A DNA stretch of 15,149 nt. It comes from Nitrospira defluvii. GTDB taxonomy: Bacteria > Nitrospirota > Nitrospiria > Nitrospirales > Nitrospiraceae. Shown in pieces: positions 1 through 7,519 of the stretch. Location: contig JACQHN010000204.1 of NCBI GenBank assembly GCA_016199015.1, forward strand, positions 1 to 15,149. The letters run 5' to 3'. The first letter of the stretch is position 1. Every line of letters begins with the position of its first letter. The position numbers were made by a program, and so were the translations under genes. The notes below the pieces were generated by a model, which worked only from the letters and a program-made list of their open reading frames with translations, was not told where the DNA came from and did no database searches.

Positions 1-482
1 CAGTGAGGGTGAATCTCCTCTTCAGGGCACAGCGAGGAGATGTGATGGGGCAAGGGGGCCTGGGTAATTCAGAACAGACACTGCAGGTTCACCGTCTCGC
101 CGGCGTGCGCAAACGTTGCGCTCATTAGGCCTAGAGAAATTCGAGAGGGGAAGGGGAGAGGGGCGGACGGCCTGGATGGTCGCCATTGCTCGCGCAACGC
201 GCGGTCGCGGACTTCCCTCGTTGGACGCGCGCAATTCGGCGACCACCCATGCCACCCGTGAAGGACTCGTGCTCCTATGAGGGCGAGAGTGGGGCAGGCG
301 CCGGCCCGTCCTGAGTCGCGACATGTTTGATTGCAAGACCTGCGCTCATTATTGCGCAAGTTTGGAAAGCGAAGGCTTCTCCCTCGAACACCTGTGCGAT
401 TTCGGAGTCTGCGGTATAGATTCCACCGGCTTGACATCGGAGATCCCCAACTGAGGGCGAGCGGAGCTCGTCCCGCCAGACC
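1..482. other. Gene-poor stretch, no supported gene
   Basis: Open frames exist on the minus strand here, but they overlap each other, are rich in Arg, Ser and Pro, and resemble no family I know. The GC-rich composition makes such spurious frames likely. The only plus-strand item of note is a 43-codon cysteine-rich frame at 323-454, listed separately. I see no tRNA, IS end or obvious terminator. Confidence 0.5.
323..454 (+). CDS. Possible cysteine-rich micro-ORF (doubtful)
   Basis: An ATG frame of 43 codons has five cysteines, at residues 4, 7, 11, 25 and 30. It begins MFDCKTCAHYC and later reads LCDFGVC, which would suit a small metal-binding protein. No convincing ribosome binding site precedes the ATG, and I recognise no family. 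It ends 29 bases before the -35 box of the brnTA promoter. A chance open frame in GC-rich DNA is the more likely explanation; it is recorded because the cysteine spacing is unusual. Confidence 0.15.
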   Translation: MFDCKTCAHYCASLESEGFSLEHLCDFGVCGIDSTGLTSEIPN

Positions 483-511
483 TTGACGTACATACAGTCT
501 GTATGTACACT
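483..511 (+). promoter_or_regulatory. brnTA promoter
   Basis: A -35 box TTGACG (483-488) and a -10 box TACACT (506-511) are separated by exactly 17 bases, close to the sigma-70 consensus. Transcription would be expected to start about 6-8 bases after the -10, at roughly 517-519. This coincides with the GTG start of brnT at 518, so the transcript may be leaderless. The assignment is by motif only. Confidence 0.7.
488..508. promoter_or_regulatory. Palindromic operator, probable BrnA site
   Basis: This is a perfect inverted repeat: the 10-base arm GTACATACAG and its exact reverse complement flank a single central base. It fills the spacer between the -35 and -10 boxes, where a bound repressor would block RNA polymerase. 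BrnA antitoxins are ribbon-helix-helix proteins known to repress their own operon, so BrnA is the natural ligand. The palindrome is read directly; its binder is inferred. Confidence 0.7.
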
Positions 512-517
512 TTCCCT

Positions 518-801
518 GTGAGGTTCCAATGGGACGAGGCTAAACGAACATTGCCAAGCACGGCATTGATTTTCTGGACGTGCCGGAAATCTTCACCAGC
601 CCCATGTTGGTAGGGCCGGATGTTCGGAAAGACTACGGCGAAGCCAGGAAGATCGGCTTCGGATTCATTCGCGGACGGCTCATGGCGGTCGTGTTTACAG
701 AGCGTGCCAAGGTCATCCGCATCATCTCCGCACGAAAGGCGAACACACGTGAAGAAGCACGCTACCAAGAAGCGGTCGAGAACGAATTGGGGAAGAATTG
801 A
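518..801 (+). pseudogene. BrnT-family toxin, frameshifted near the 5' end
   Basis: BrnT is a small RelE-fold ribonuclease toxin. The GTG at 518 opens MRFQWDEAKR, a typical BrnT N-terminus (family pattern: WD, then a K, then NxxKHGIxF). The continuation NIAKHGIDFLDVPEIF lies in another frame, starting at 547. It runs on through DYGEARKIGFGFIRGRLMA and VIRIISARKANTREEARYQE to the TGA at 799-801. The two frames overlap, and family spacing between the first Lys and the Asn appears short, so a small deletion (net one base, perhaps seven) near 545-549 is the simplest reading. The C-terminal frame has a stop at 541, so it cannot extend upstream; starting at the internal GTG (580) would omit the conserved KHG segment. 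The toxin is probably inactive. A sequencing error is the main alternative. Confidence 0.8.
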
Positions 802-1015
802 CGCGCTCAAGGACAGGGAGATTGATACCTCCGACATCCCGGAGCAAGGGAACGCTTTCTTCAGGCGCGCGGTGCTCAGGCTTCCCGAGCCGAAGACCGC
901 GGTCACCATCCGCTTGGATCGTCAGGTCTTGGCTTGGTTCAAGGCAAAGGGGCCTGGCTATCAGACGCGCATCAACGCGCTGCTGCGTGCCTACATGGAA
1001 GCGCACCAATCTTGA
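749..1015 (+). CDS. brnA: BrnA-family antitoxin
   Basis: This 88-residue antitoxin binds and neutralises BrnT and represses the operon. The N-terminal half carries the family signature, SRTNWGRIDALKDREIDTSD followed by IPEQ and FFRRAVLRLP. The C-terminal third is a ribbon-helix-helix domain: TAVTIRLDRQVLAWFKAKG, then GYQTRINALLRAYMEAH. The chosen start is the GTG at 749, which gives the usual MKKH opening and length; AAGG about 10 bases upstream is a modest ribosome binding site. The gene overlaps the end of brnT by 53 bases, the usual arrangement, so its translation is probably coupled to toxin translation. Unlike the toxin it has no visible damage, leaving an apparently orphan antitoxin that could still act as repressor at the operator at 488-508. 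Confidence 0.9.
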   Translation: MKKHATKKRSRTNWGRIDALKDREIDTSDIPEQGNAFFRRAVLRLPEPKTAVTIRLDRQVLAWFKAKGPGYQTRINALLRAYMEAHQS

Positions 1016-1392
1016 GGCCTGTCCACCCTCGGGCGAATGGGACGAGAGGAGAAGGGCGACGCGAGCTGAGGGGGCTTGTTGTGCCAAAAATTGCAACGGA
1101 TGATGCGCGCGATCGAGGGCGATGAGGCTGTCTCGTACCTCTGGGAGTGGTGAACTGTTGAGACCTCAACGCCCGCCCCTGTAACTGACCTCCATCCTGT
1201 CAATAAAAGACTCCCGACCGTTTTTCTTGCTCCTGGACGTCGAGCCAAGGCACACGATTGTGGGGCCTGCAGTTCAGGTACGCCCACGATTCAGTTTCGT
1301 TCTTCACGATAAGTCAATACTCATGACCCCCACATTCTTTTATGCTAAAGGGCAGGCTTCTGCTGCGTCAGCGTGGTGCCAACAATCAGACG

Positions 1393-1421
1393 TTGACAGT
1401 CTTCTGCTCACCCAGTAGCCT
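1393..1421 (+). promoter_or_regulatory. Weak promoter candidate for the spermidine synthase fusion
   Basis: A perfect -35 box, TTGACA (1393-1398), is followed after 17 bases by TAGCCT (1416-1421), which matches the -10 consensus at only three of six positions. It would leave a leader of about 130 bases before the GTG at 1559. Confidence 0.3.
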
Positions 1422-1545
1422 GCTCTCCACTCTTTCCCTGCGACGAGTGTACGGCCAGACACTCTGTTCCCCAGATGTATCTTTTCCGGGACCTCAGCGC
1501 TAGTCTGGCAGCTCGCGGGCTCTCATTGTCACATCATTGTGTGCT

Positions 1546-1550
1546 GGAGG
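1546..1550 (+). promoter_or_regulatory. Ribosome binding site deciding the start at 1559
   Basis: GGAGG lies 8 bases upstream of the GTG at 1559. The upstream ATG at 1475 has no comparable site. Confidence 0.65.
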
Positions 1551-1558
1551 TTGACCGC

Positions 1559-3910
1559 GTGTTACTGCTTTTTGCCGTGTCCCTCTTTTTGAGTGCATTC
1601 CTGCTTTTCCTGGTGCAACCCATGATCGCCAAAATGGTCCTCCCGCTGTTGGGTGGGACTCCCGCGGTGTGGAACACCTGTATGCTGTTTTTTCAGGTGA
1701 TGTTGCTGGCCGGGTACGGGTACGTCCATGCCCTCACCAGCCGCTTCAGCATCTGTCGACAAGTGTCGGTCCACCTTATGCTTCTCTGTGCTCCTCTCTT
1801 GTTGCTGCCGATCGGCGTGGCCTCTCACTGGGTGGTCCTCAATCCTGATCACCCGATCCCCTGGCTGCTGGGGCTCTTAACCCTCTCGGTTGGGCTGCCG
1901 TTTTTTGTGCTCTCGACCACGGCGCCTCTCCTGCAGAAGTGGTTCTCGAGTTTGGAACATGCCTCAGCGAGGGATCCATACTTTCTCTACGTGGCGAGTA
2001 ATGTGGGCAGCATGCTCGCGCTGTTGGGCTATCCTGTGATGATCGAACCCTATTTCCCGTTGAAAAGTGCACAGTGGTTTTCTCAGAGCTGGATGTGGAG
2101 TCTGGGTTACGCATGCCTGCTGATGCTGGTGTCGGTGTGTGGCTGGATGGTGCGACGGCCGTCTCCCCATGCAGCGGTCAAGGTCCGGCAGGATGCCGCG
2201 GTTGGACAGACTGCCATCGTCGCGTCCCCTCCAAGTTCCTCCACCTATCTACGATGGGTCGCGCTGGCCTTTATCCCGTCCTCTCTGATGCTCGGCGCGA
2301 CGGCCTACATCACGCTCAACATTGCGGCGATCCCTCTCCTCTGGGTGATTCCGCTGGCGCTCTATCTCCTCAGTTTTATTCTCGTGTTTGCCAAATGGCC
2401 GTCAGTGGTTCACCGGGCCATGGTCGTGATCATGCCGCTGGCGATTCTTTTGATCGTCTTGAGTCTGATGCCATCCGGGGTCACGGTGCGGTTTTGGATC
2501 ATCATCCTGCTGCATCTCGCGACATTGTTTGTCGTGGCGCTGGTCTGTCACGGGGAACTGGCTCGCAGCCGGCCGCCGATCACCCATCTGACGATCTTCT
2601 ATCTACTCATGTCCGTCGGTGGCGCACTCGGCGGTATCTTCAACGCACTCATCGCACCGGTGGTCTTTAATGGGCTCGTGGAATATCAACTTGTGCTCGT
2701 GCTGGCTGTGTTGATTTTGCCCCGATCGAATGAACGTGCAGCGGCGCAGGTGGGGCGAAGGAAGTGGGCTGACTTCTGGACCAGCGGCGGGCTCCGACAG
2801 GATGTGGCCTGGGCCTTCAGTCTCGGGCTTGTGACGTTGGGACTGGCGTGGCTATCGACGTCGACCGGTCAGGGATCGTCTGTTCTGGCGAGCCTGTCTC
2901 CGCCGTTGTTCCAAGGCATTGAATCGGTGAGTCGCCTGGTCGATGTTCCATCCAAACAGTTGGTGGCGCTGGTGGCCTGCGCGCTCCCGCTCTTGCTGTG
3001 TTATGGGTGCGTCGCGCGGCCTCTTCGTTTTGGCCTCGGACTGGGAGCGATCCTGCTTGCGGCCAGTTATGCTGCGGCGCTCCATGACGATGTCGTGCTG
3101 CATCAGGAACGGACGTTCTTCGGCGTAGTGAAAGTCGAGCGGAATGAGGAGAAAACCTTGCACAAGCTGTTGCACGGGACCACGAGCCATGGCACGCAAA
3201 GTTTAGATCCGAGTCGTCGGGACGAACCCCTGACCTACTATCATCGCTCAGGGCCGATCGGGCAGGCGTTCGCGACATGGCAGGGTTCCTACGCCAAGAC
3301 ACAGATCGCGGTGATTGGCTTGGGAACCGGCACGCTTGCCAGTTATATTCAACCTGGACAGTCTCTGACATTCTACGAGATCGATCCTGCGGTGGTTCGG
3401 ATCGCGCAGTCCCCGCGCTACTTTACCTACTATGAAGCGGGTCAACAGCGGGGGGGTGATCTCCGGGTTGTTCTTGGAGATGCCCGACTCAAACTGGGAG
3501 AGGCTCCGGATCATCGCTACGATCTTATCGTCGTCGACGCGTTCAGTTCCGATGCGATTCCGGTTCATCTCATCACCCGTGAAGCGATGGCGATGTATTT
3601 GAGCAAACTGACCGACGGCGGGGTCGTGGCGTTGCACATTTCGAATCGGTATCTGGAATTGGAGCCGGTGCTGGGGAATCTGGCGAAGGACCTCTCTCTG
3701 GTGGGGCTCAAGCAATTTGATAAAGAAAGTGACGAGCTTCCCGATAAGTACTCGTCAGATTGGGTGCTGCTCGCTCGCCGTAAGGAGGCGCTGGGGAGTC
3801 TTGCGGGTGATACACGGTGGACGCCGCTCAGGCAGGATCTCCGCGTGGGCGTGTGGACCGACGATTTTTCCAATGTGTTGAGGGTGTATGACTGGACGAG
3901 CCGTCACTAA
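1559..3910 (+). CDS. Fused integral membrane / spermidine-synthase-like protein
   Basis: This 783-residue inner-membrane protein has about 14-15 hydrophobic segments in the first ~530 residues. The first is LLLFAVSLFLSAFLLFLVQP. A cytosolic spermidine-synthase-like methyltransferase fold follows. The SAM or decarboxylated-SAM binding motif is AVIGLGTGTLASY (from about residue 584), then FYEIDPAVV, then LGDARLKL, and a catalytic-type acidic loop VVDAFSSDAIP with its first Asp at residue 660. Such fusions are widespread, but their substrate is mostly unproven, so polyamine synthesis should not be assumed. The reading frame extends back to an ATG at 1475, but GGAGG at 1546-1550 sits 8 bases before the GTG at 1559, and family proteins begin at this hydrophobic segment, so 1559 is preferred. 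It converges on the oxidoreductase at 4061-5671. Confidence 0.85.
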   Translation: MLLLFAVSLFLSAFLLFLVQPMIAKMVLPLLGGTPAVWNTCMLFFQVMLLAGYGYVHALTSRFSICRQVSVHLMLLCAPLLLLPIGVASHWVVLNPDHPIPWLLGLLTLSVGLPFFVLSTTAPLLQKWFSSLEHASARDPYFLYVASNVGSMLALLGYPVMIEPYFPLKSAQWFSQSWMWSLGYACLLMLVSVCGWMVRRPSPHAAVKVRQDAAVGQTAIVASPPSSSTYLRWVALAFIPSSLMLGATAYITLNIAAIPLLWVIPLALYLLSFILVFAKWPSVVHRAMVVIMPLAILLIVLSLMPSGVTVRFWIIILLHLATLFVVALVCHGELARSRPPITHLTIFYLLMSVGGALGGIFNALIAPVVFNGLVEYQLVLVLAVLILPRSNERAAAQVGRRKWADFWTSGGLRQDVAWAFSLGLVTLGLAWLSTSTGQGSSVLASLSPPLFQGIESVSRLVDVPSKQLVALVACALPLLLCYGCVARPLRFGLGLGAILLAASYAAALHDDVVLHQERTFFGVVKVERNEEKTLHKLLHGTTSHGTQSLDPSRRDEPLTYYHRSGPIGQAFATWQGSYAKTQIAVIGLGTGTLASYIQPGQSLTFYEIDPAVVRIAQSPRYFTYYEAGQQRGGDLRVVLGDARLKLGEAPDHRYDLIVVDAFSSDAIPVHLITREAMAMYLSKLTDGGVVALHISNRYLELEPVLGNLAKDLSLVGLKQFDKESDELPDKYSSDWVLLARRKEALGSLAGDTRWTPLRQDLRVGVWTDDFSNVLRVYDWTSRH

Positions 3911-3914
3911 TTGG

Positions 3915-4040
3915 CAGGCTGTCCTAAAAGGCTGCCAGCTTCGTTCTCGCCTTGAAAGCATCCTCAACGTACCCCTGAGGGTACGCCTCCGGTGCTTTCG
4001 GCGGCTGCGGCCTTGCTGGACAGCCTTTTTGAGCAGCCTG
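3915..4040. repeat. Long imperfect palindrome between convergent genes
   Basis: The ends 3915-3934 and 4021-4040 are inverted copies matching at 17 of 20 bases. Pairing continues inward with interruptions (GAAAGCA with TGCTTTC) to a tip GTACCCCTGAGGGTAC. The whole ~126-base unit can fold into one long stem. It lies between two converging genes and has a T run (4026-4030) on the plus strand, so it may end transcription from the left. The architecture also fits a dispersed REP-like or MITE-like repeat. Both roles are inferred. Confidence 0.7.
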
Positions 4041-4060
4041 CTCGCGTGCTATTGGGAAGC

Positions 4061-5671
4061 TTACAGAGGAGAGAACCGCCGGAGGGAAGTCTCGTGGAGA
4101 ATTTCCCGCGCGGCATTCGCGCCGGCTGCGCCCATGACTCCTCCGCCCGGATGGGCGGCCGCTCCGCAGAGGTAGAGCCCGCGGATCGGGGTATGATAAT
4201 CGGCGAATCCCGGCACCGGCCGACAGGCAAAGAGCTGATTCAGCGTCATCGCTCCTTGGAAAATATTTCCGCCGGTCAGATTGAACGTCCGTTCGAGGTC
4301 GAGCGGCGTCAGGACTTGGCGGGCGAGCACGGAGCGCTGAAAGTTCGGCGCATATTCGTTCAAGAGCGCGAAACAACGATCGGCAAAACTCTCCCGTAGA
4401 TCGTCCCAGGTGGCGCCACGCAGCTTGTAGGGGGCGTACTGCACGAAGATCGACATGAGGTGTGTGCCCGGCGGGGCCACCGTGAGGTCGACGACCGAGG
4501 GAATCGTGCATTCCAGAATGGGCCGTTGCGAGGGCTGCCCATACTTCGCCTCATCGAAGGCTCGCTCAATATAATCCTGGTCCGGGCTGATGTGGATGGT
4601 TCCGCGATGCTGCGGGCCTGGCTCCAGGCCAGGGCAGGCGAGAAAGTTCGGCAATTCACTCAGTGCCACATTGATTTTCAGCGAAGCGCTTTCGTAACTG
4701 ATGCGGCTGACAGCCTCTGAGAATTCAGGCGGAAGCAGCTTCGCATCCAGCAATCGGGTAAAGGTCACCTGCGCATCCGCATTGCTGGCGACGACCGGCG
4801 CGTAACATTCCTCTCCGTTGGCGAGGGCGACGCCACGGACCGTTCCGTCTTTCACGAGAATTTTTGATACCTCAGCCTCACAACGGATGTCGACCTTGAG
4901 ATCGTGCGCGGCGGCCGCCAACGATTGCGTGATCCCTCCCATGCCTCCCTGCACATAGCCCCAGACGCCTCGTTTCCCGTTCGTCTCTCCCATCACATGG
5001 TGGAAGAGGACGTAGGCGGTTCCGGGAGTCGAGGGAGAGGCCATCGCCCCGATCACGGCATCGGTCGCGAGCGTCGCTTTGAGTTCCTCTGATTCAAACC
5101 AGCGATCCAGAATCTGTCGCGCCGGGGCGGTGAGGATCTCAAAGGCCTCGCTCATGGCAGGCCCCATCGCTTGGAATGGCTTGCCCGCTTGATACAAAGT
5201 CCAGAGGTCTCGCAGTCCTGGCTTCGCCAGATTGGGGGGGCTCATGGTCAGCAGGGGCTCGAGGACCGCGGCCATCCGTTCGAGCATGGCCTCATAGGCT
5301 GGATAGGCGTTCGCGTCCTTGAGACTGAACTTGGCAATCTGTCGATGGTTCAGCGCAGGATCGGGGCCGAGCAACAGATGGCGACCATCGGGGAAGGGCG
5401 TGAACGAGGAGGGATTACGTTCCAGAATCTTGAGCCCGTAGGACTCGAGACCGAGATCTCTGATGATCTCCTTGCGGAAGAGGCTGTTCACGTAGGAAGC
5501 AGTGGAGACCTTGAAGCCGGGGAAGGTCTCCTCCGTCACGCAGGCGCCGCCGACGATGTAGCGGCGCTCCAGAACCAAAACTTTCCAGCCTGCCTTGGCA
5601 AGGTAGCACGCGGTCACGAGTCCATTGTGACCAGCCCCGATGATGATCGCGTCGTAGTTCTTATCTCTCAT
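4061..5671 (-). CDS. FAD-dependent oxidoreductase, phytoene desaturase/PYROXD2-like
   Basis: This 536-residue protein belongs to the NAD(P)/FAD-dependent amine-oxidase/CrtI superfamily. The N-terminal dinucleotide-binding motif is YDAIIIGAGHNGLVTACYLA, with the acidic end of the beta-alpha-beta unit at VLVLERR; GGACVTEE follows. The C-terminal FAD-contact block reads GLYLCGAAAHPGGGVMGAAG. Both ends and the length fit the COG1233-type family, so it looks complete. No signal peptide or membrane segment is evident. The substrate cannot be read from the sequence: members desaturate or oxidise carotenoids, other lipids or unidentified compounds, and no carotenoid genes are nearby. The ATG at 5671 gives the canonical N-terminus, though only a weak GGAATAGG lies upstream. 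The 475-base gap to the radical SAM gene argues against a tight operon. Confidence 0.85.
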   Translation of the reverse strand: MRDKNYDAIIIGAGHNGLVTACYLAKAGWKVLVLERRYIVGGACVTEETFPGFKVSTASYVNSLFRKEIIRDLGLESYGLKILERNPSSFTPFPDGRHLLLGPDPALNHRQIAKFSLKDANAYPAYEAMLERMAAVLEPLLTMSPPNLAKPGLRDLWTLYQAGKPFQAMGPAMSEAFEILTAPARQILDRWFESEELKATLATDAVIGAMASPSTPGTAYVLFHHVMGETNGKRGVWGYVQGGMGGITQSLAAAAHDLKVDIRCEAEVSKILVKDGTVRGVALANGEECYAPVVASNADAQVTFTRLLDAKLLPPEFSEAVSRISYESASLKINVALSELPNFLACPGLEPGPQHRGTIHISPDQDYIERAFDEAKYGQPSQRPILECTIPSVVDLTVAPPGTHLMSIFVQYAPYKLRGATWDDLRESFADRCFALLNEYAPNFQRSVLARQVLTPLDLERTFNLTGGNIFQGAMTLNQLFACRPVPGFADYHTPIRGLYLCGAAAHPGGGVMGAAGANAAREILHETSLRRFSPL

Positions 5672-6146
5672 GCCTATTCCGATAGGATGCTGAAAAATGC
5701 CGCCAACCAGGAAACGCTGAACGGTGAGCGATGAGCAAGGAAATGATTGTCACTTCAGCGTTCCTCGTTCATCGTTCTGAGTTCAGTTGCTCACTCGCCT
5801 GCGGCCGCAGTGTACCTGACCCTGTGGTGAACACTATCTGCTGTTCGCCCTGGTCTATGGACCGTTCCTTCTTCGCCCAAGCCTCGATGAGTGACGGATC
5901 AGAACAGGGGGATGTTCTTCTTTTCTGCTCGCCTCGTCCGCGTGCGGCAGAGGGTGGCTTCTGTAGTACAACATTGGGCGTCACGTATTTTCCGTTTCGG
6001 CAAACGGGCGAGTCGATACTCAACTCTTACGCCAGTTCCGCTCCCTCTGTGAAAGACAATGTTGCCGAATACGCGCCGCTGCCGGCTGTGTGAGTCCGTC
6101 CAATCGAAGATTGTGAGAAGGGAATGTTCTGAAAGGCGAGCGAGGC
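5672..6146. other. Intergenic region with a palindrome and no supported gene
   Basis: This lies between two minus-strand genes. A palindrome occupies 5717-5786. Open frames exist on both strands in the rest (the longest, 120 codons, at 5731-6093), but they start inside the palindrome or overlap genes, show no recognisable motif, and have an odd Ser/Cys/Pro-rich composition. A gene remnant too decayed to recognise cannot be excluded. Confidence 0.5.
5717..5786. repeat. Palindromic repeat, 26-base arms
   Basis: The left arm (5717-5742) starts CTGAACGG and the right arm (5761-5786) ends GAGTTCAG. They are inverted copies matching at 20 of 26 bases around an 18-base loop. There is no T tract, so a simple intrinsic terminator is not obvious. 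It resembles a dispersed intergenic REP-type repeat; copy number is not visible from one window. Confidence 0.6.
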
Positions 6147-7178
6147 CTACCCAAACCAGGGACAGGGTTGTTTCCAACATTCCGGTCTGTTTTTCCATAT
6201 CTCCTGAGGCCGGTGGGTCTTGACGTTGCCCGCCGGTGACATCTGGAAGCACCACCGCACATCACCGTTGCTGGCGATGACCATGCTGCTCACTCCGGAG
6301 AGGCACAGGTCTGAACCGCGTTCATCGTGGTTCTGGACCTTCCGCATCTCACGGTCCGGGTTCTCGAAGTACTGGATCATCGATTGGAGATTTTCGACCG
6401 TATTCCGGATCGGAAAGCCAGCCTGTTTACGTTGCACTAACTCTCCTACGACCGCCTTCACGCGGGCAACGTCGGTAATCCAGAGGTCGCTGTCCTTGTA
6501 CCAGTTGAGATTTTCAGCTTGGGCGTAGCTTTGCTCGATCGGTTGATACCGCAGGGCTGCTTGTCCTTTGGCTTTGACCCAGTCGGCCATGGCGACGGCT
6601 TCGTGAAGATTCGGCCTCATGATCACCATTTTGAGCAGGATCTTCAATCGTGCCTTGTGCTTGAGGCGAAATTCGTCGAGGTCGTCGAGGGTCCGAAGGA
6701 TTTTGTCGTACATGCCCGGGACTCGGCGTACGGCAAAATGGGTCTCTGGGGTGACCCCGTCGAGCGAGATGGTGACTTGGTCGACGTTGGCTTTGACGAG
6801 TTCCTCGCAATGATGCCGCTCTGTCAATAACCCGTTGGTCAGCACCTCGCAGACGAGACCGAGGCCGGTGGCGTGTTTCACAATATCGAGTGTGTCTCGC
6901 CGGAGGAAGCTTTCGCCGCCCGTGAAGACGACGTGGGTTGGTCCGACCCATTCGCGAATGTTGTCCAGCGTGCGGAACCACTCATGGATCGTAAGCGGGT
7001 CTTCCTGCTGGTTTTTCCAGATATCACAGTGGATGCATTTTGAATTGCACCGCTCCGACAGCTTGAAGCAGATGTACGTCGGTTTGACCAGGTTCTTGTC
7101 GCCGCGGGCGGCGAAGGGGGCGAGGCGGGAATTAATAATGCCTAAAACGCGGGCACGAACATGATCAAGACGATTCAT
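6147..7178 (-). CDS. Radical SAM protein, SPASM-like C-terminus
   Basis: This is a 343-residue radical SAM enzyme. The 4Fe-4S motif CNSKCIHC (CxxxCxxC) falls at residues 44, 48 and 51. The SAM-binding glycine motif is VVFTGGESF, followed by VCEVLTNGLL and VTISLDGVTPETH, typical of the partial TIM barrel. The C-terminal quarter has further cysteines (LCLSGVSSMVIASNGDVRWC, then ECWKQPCPW), as in SPASM or twitch extensions that hold an auxiliary cluster. The start is the ATG at 7178, preceded by GAGG at 8 bases; the frame continues to an ATG at 7325, but those extra 49 residues look unlike the family. No peptide substrate gene or maturation partner is adjacent, so the target is unknown. The protein ends soon after the last Cys, with no obvious truncation. 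Confidence 0.85.
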   Translation of the reverse strand: MNRLDHVRARVLGIINSRLAPFAARGDKNLVKPTYICFKLSERCNSKCIHCDIWKNQQEDPLTIHEWFRTLDNIREWVGPTHVVFTGGESFLRRDTLDIVKHATGLGLVCEVLTNGLLTERHHCEELVKANVDQVTISLDGVTPETHFAVRRVPGMYDKILRTLDDLDEFRLKHKARLKILLKMVIMRPNLHEAVAMADWVKAKGQAALRYQPIEQSYAQAENLNWYKDSDLWITDVARVKAVVGELVQRKQAGFPIRNTVENLQSMIQYFENPDREMRKVQNHDERGSDLCLSGVSSMVIASNGDVRWCFQMSPAGNVKTHRPQEIWKNRPECWKQPCPWFG

Positions 7179-7519
7179 GTAGAGGACCTCAAAAAACCTA
7201 GTGAACCATCGGTTTTCATTTCCTGGACGCTCGGCTTCGGACAAGCGTGGACAGAGGAACTTTTTCAGAGTTAGTCCAAGAAATCCACCCCCCGTTAGAG
7301 GGGCGTCGATGAGAAGCCGGTACATTCTCTCTATTGGATCGCCTCGTCCGTGCGCTGTGAATCAGCCCTGGTGATGATGAATGCCTTCCTGGCGGGGTAT
7401 GCACCAGTGAATTCTCACGCGATCGCGCCACGCTGGGATGAGGGAGCTGCCGGTACGTTCTCACACCGTTTCCACCCAGCCTGGCTGCAGGAATTTCAGG
7501 CTCTTTCTCTGTGCTCGCA
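7179..7519. other. Intergenic region upstream of the radical SAM gene
   Basis: This presumably carries the minus-strand promoter of the radical SAM gene, but I cannot single one out. The plus-strand frame at 7350-7628 and minus-strand frame at 7216-7530 overlap each other and show no recognisable family. Confidence 0.45.
7187..7190 (-). promoter_or_regulatory. Ribosome binding site deciding the start at 7178
   Basis: On the minus strand GAGG lies 8 bases before the ATG at 7178. It supports this start over the upstream in-frame ATG at 7325, which has only AGAGAGA immediately in front of it. Confidence 0.6.

Larger units (their letters stand above)
1016..1558. other. Intergenic region before the spermidine synthase fusion
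   Basis: No supported gene lies here. The short plus-strand frame at 1227-1418 has no ribosome binding site or recognisable similarity. The upstream in-frame extension of the next gene (1475-1558) is treated as untranslated. A weak promoter candidate lies at 1393-1421. No strong hairpin terminator for brnTA was found. Confidence 0.5.

Noticed and set aside
22..437. Minus-strand open frames of 104 and 122 codons
   Set aside because: They overlap each other in different frames, are Arg/Ser/Pro rich, have no recognisable motif, and are expected by chance in GC-rich DNA.
1227..1418. Plus-strand 63-codon frame
   Set aside because: No ribosome binding site, no family resemblance; lies in the leader region of the next gene.
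5731..6093. Plus-strand 120-codon frame between the FAD and radical SAM genes
   Set aside because: Starts inside a palindromic repeat and its composition does not look like a protein; opposite-strand frames there are equally open.
7179..7325. N-terminal extension of the radical SAM protein to an ATG at 7325
   Set aside because: GAGG at the ideal distance supports the ATG at 7178, and the extra residues do not resemble radical SAM N-termini.
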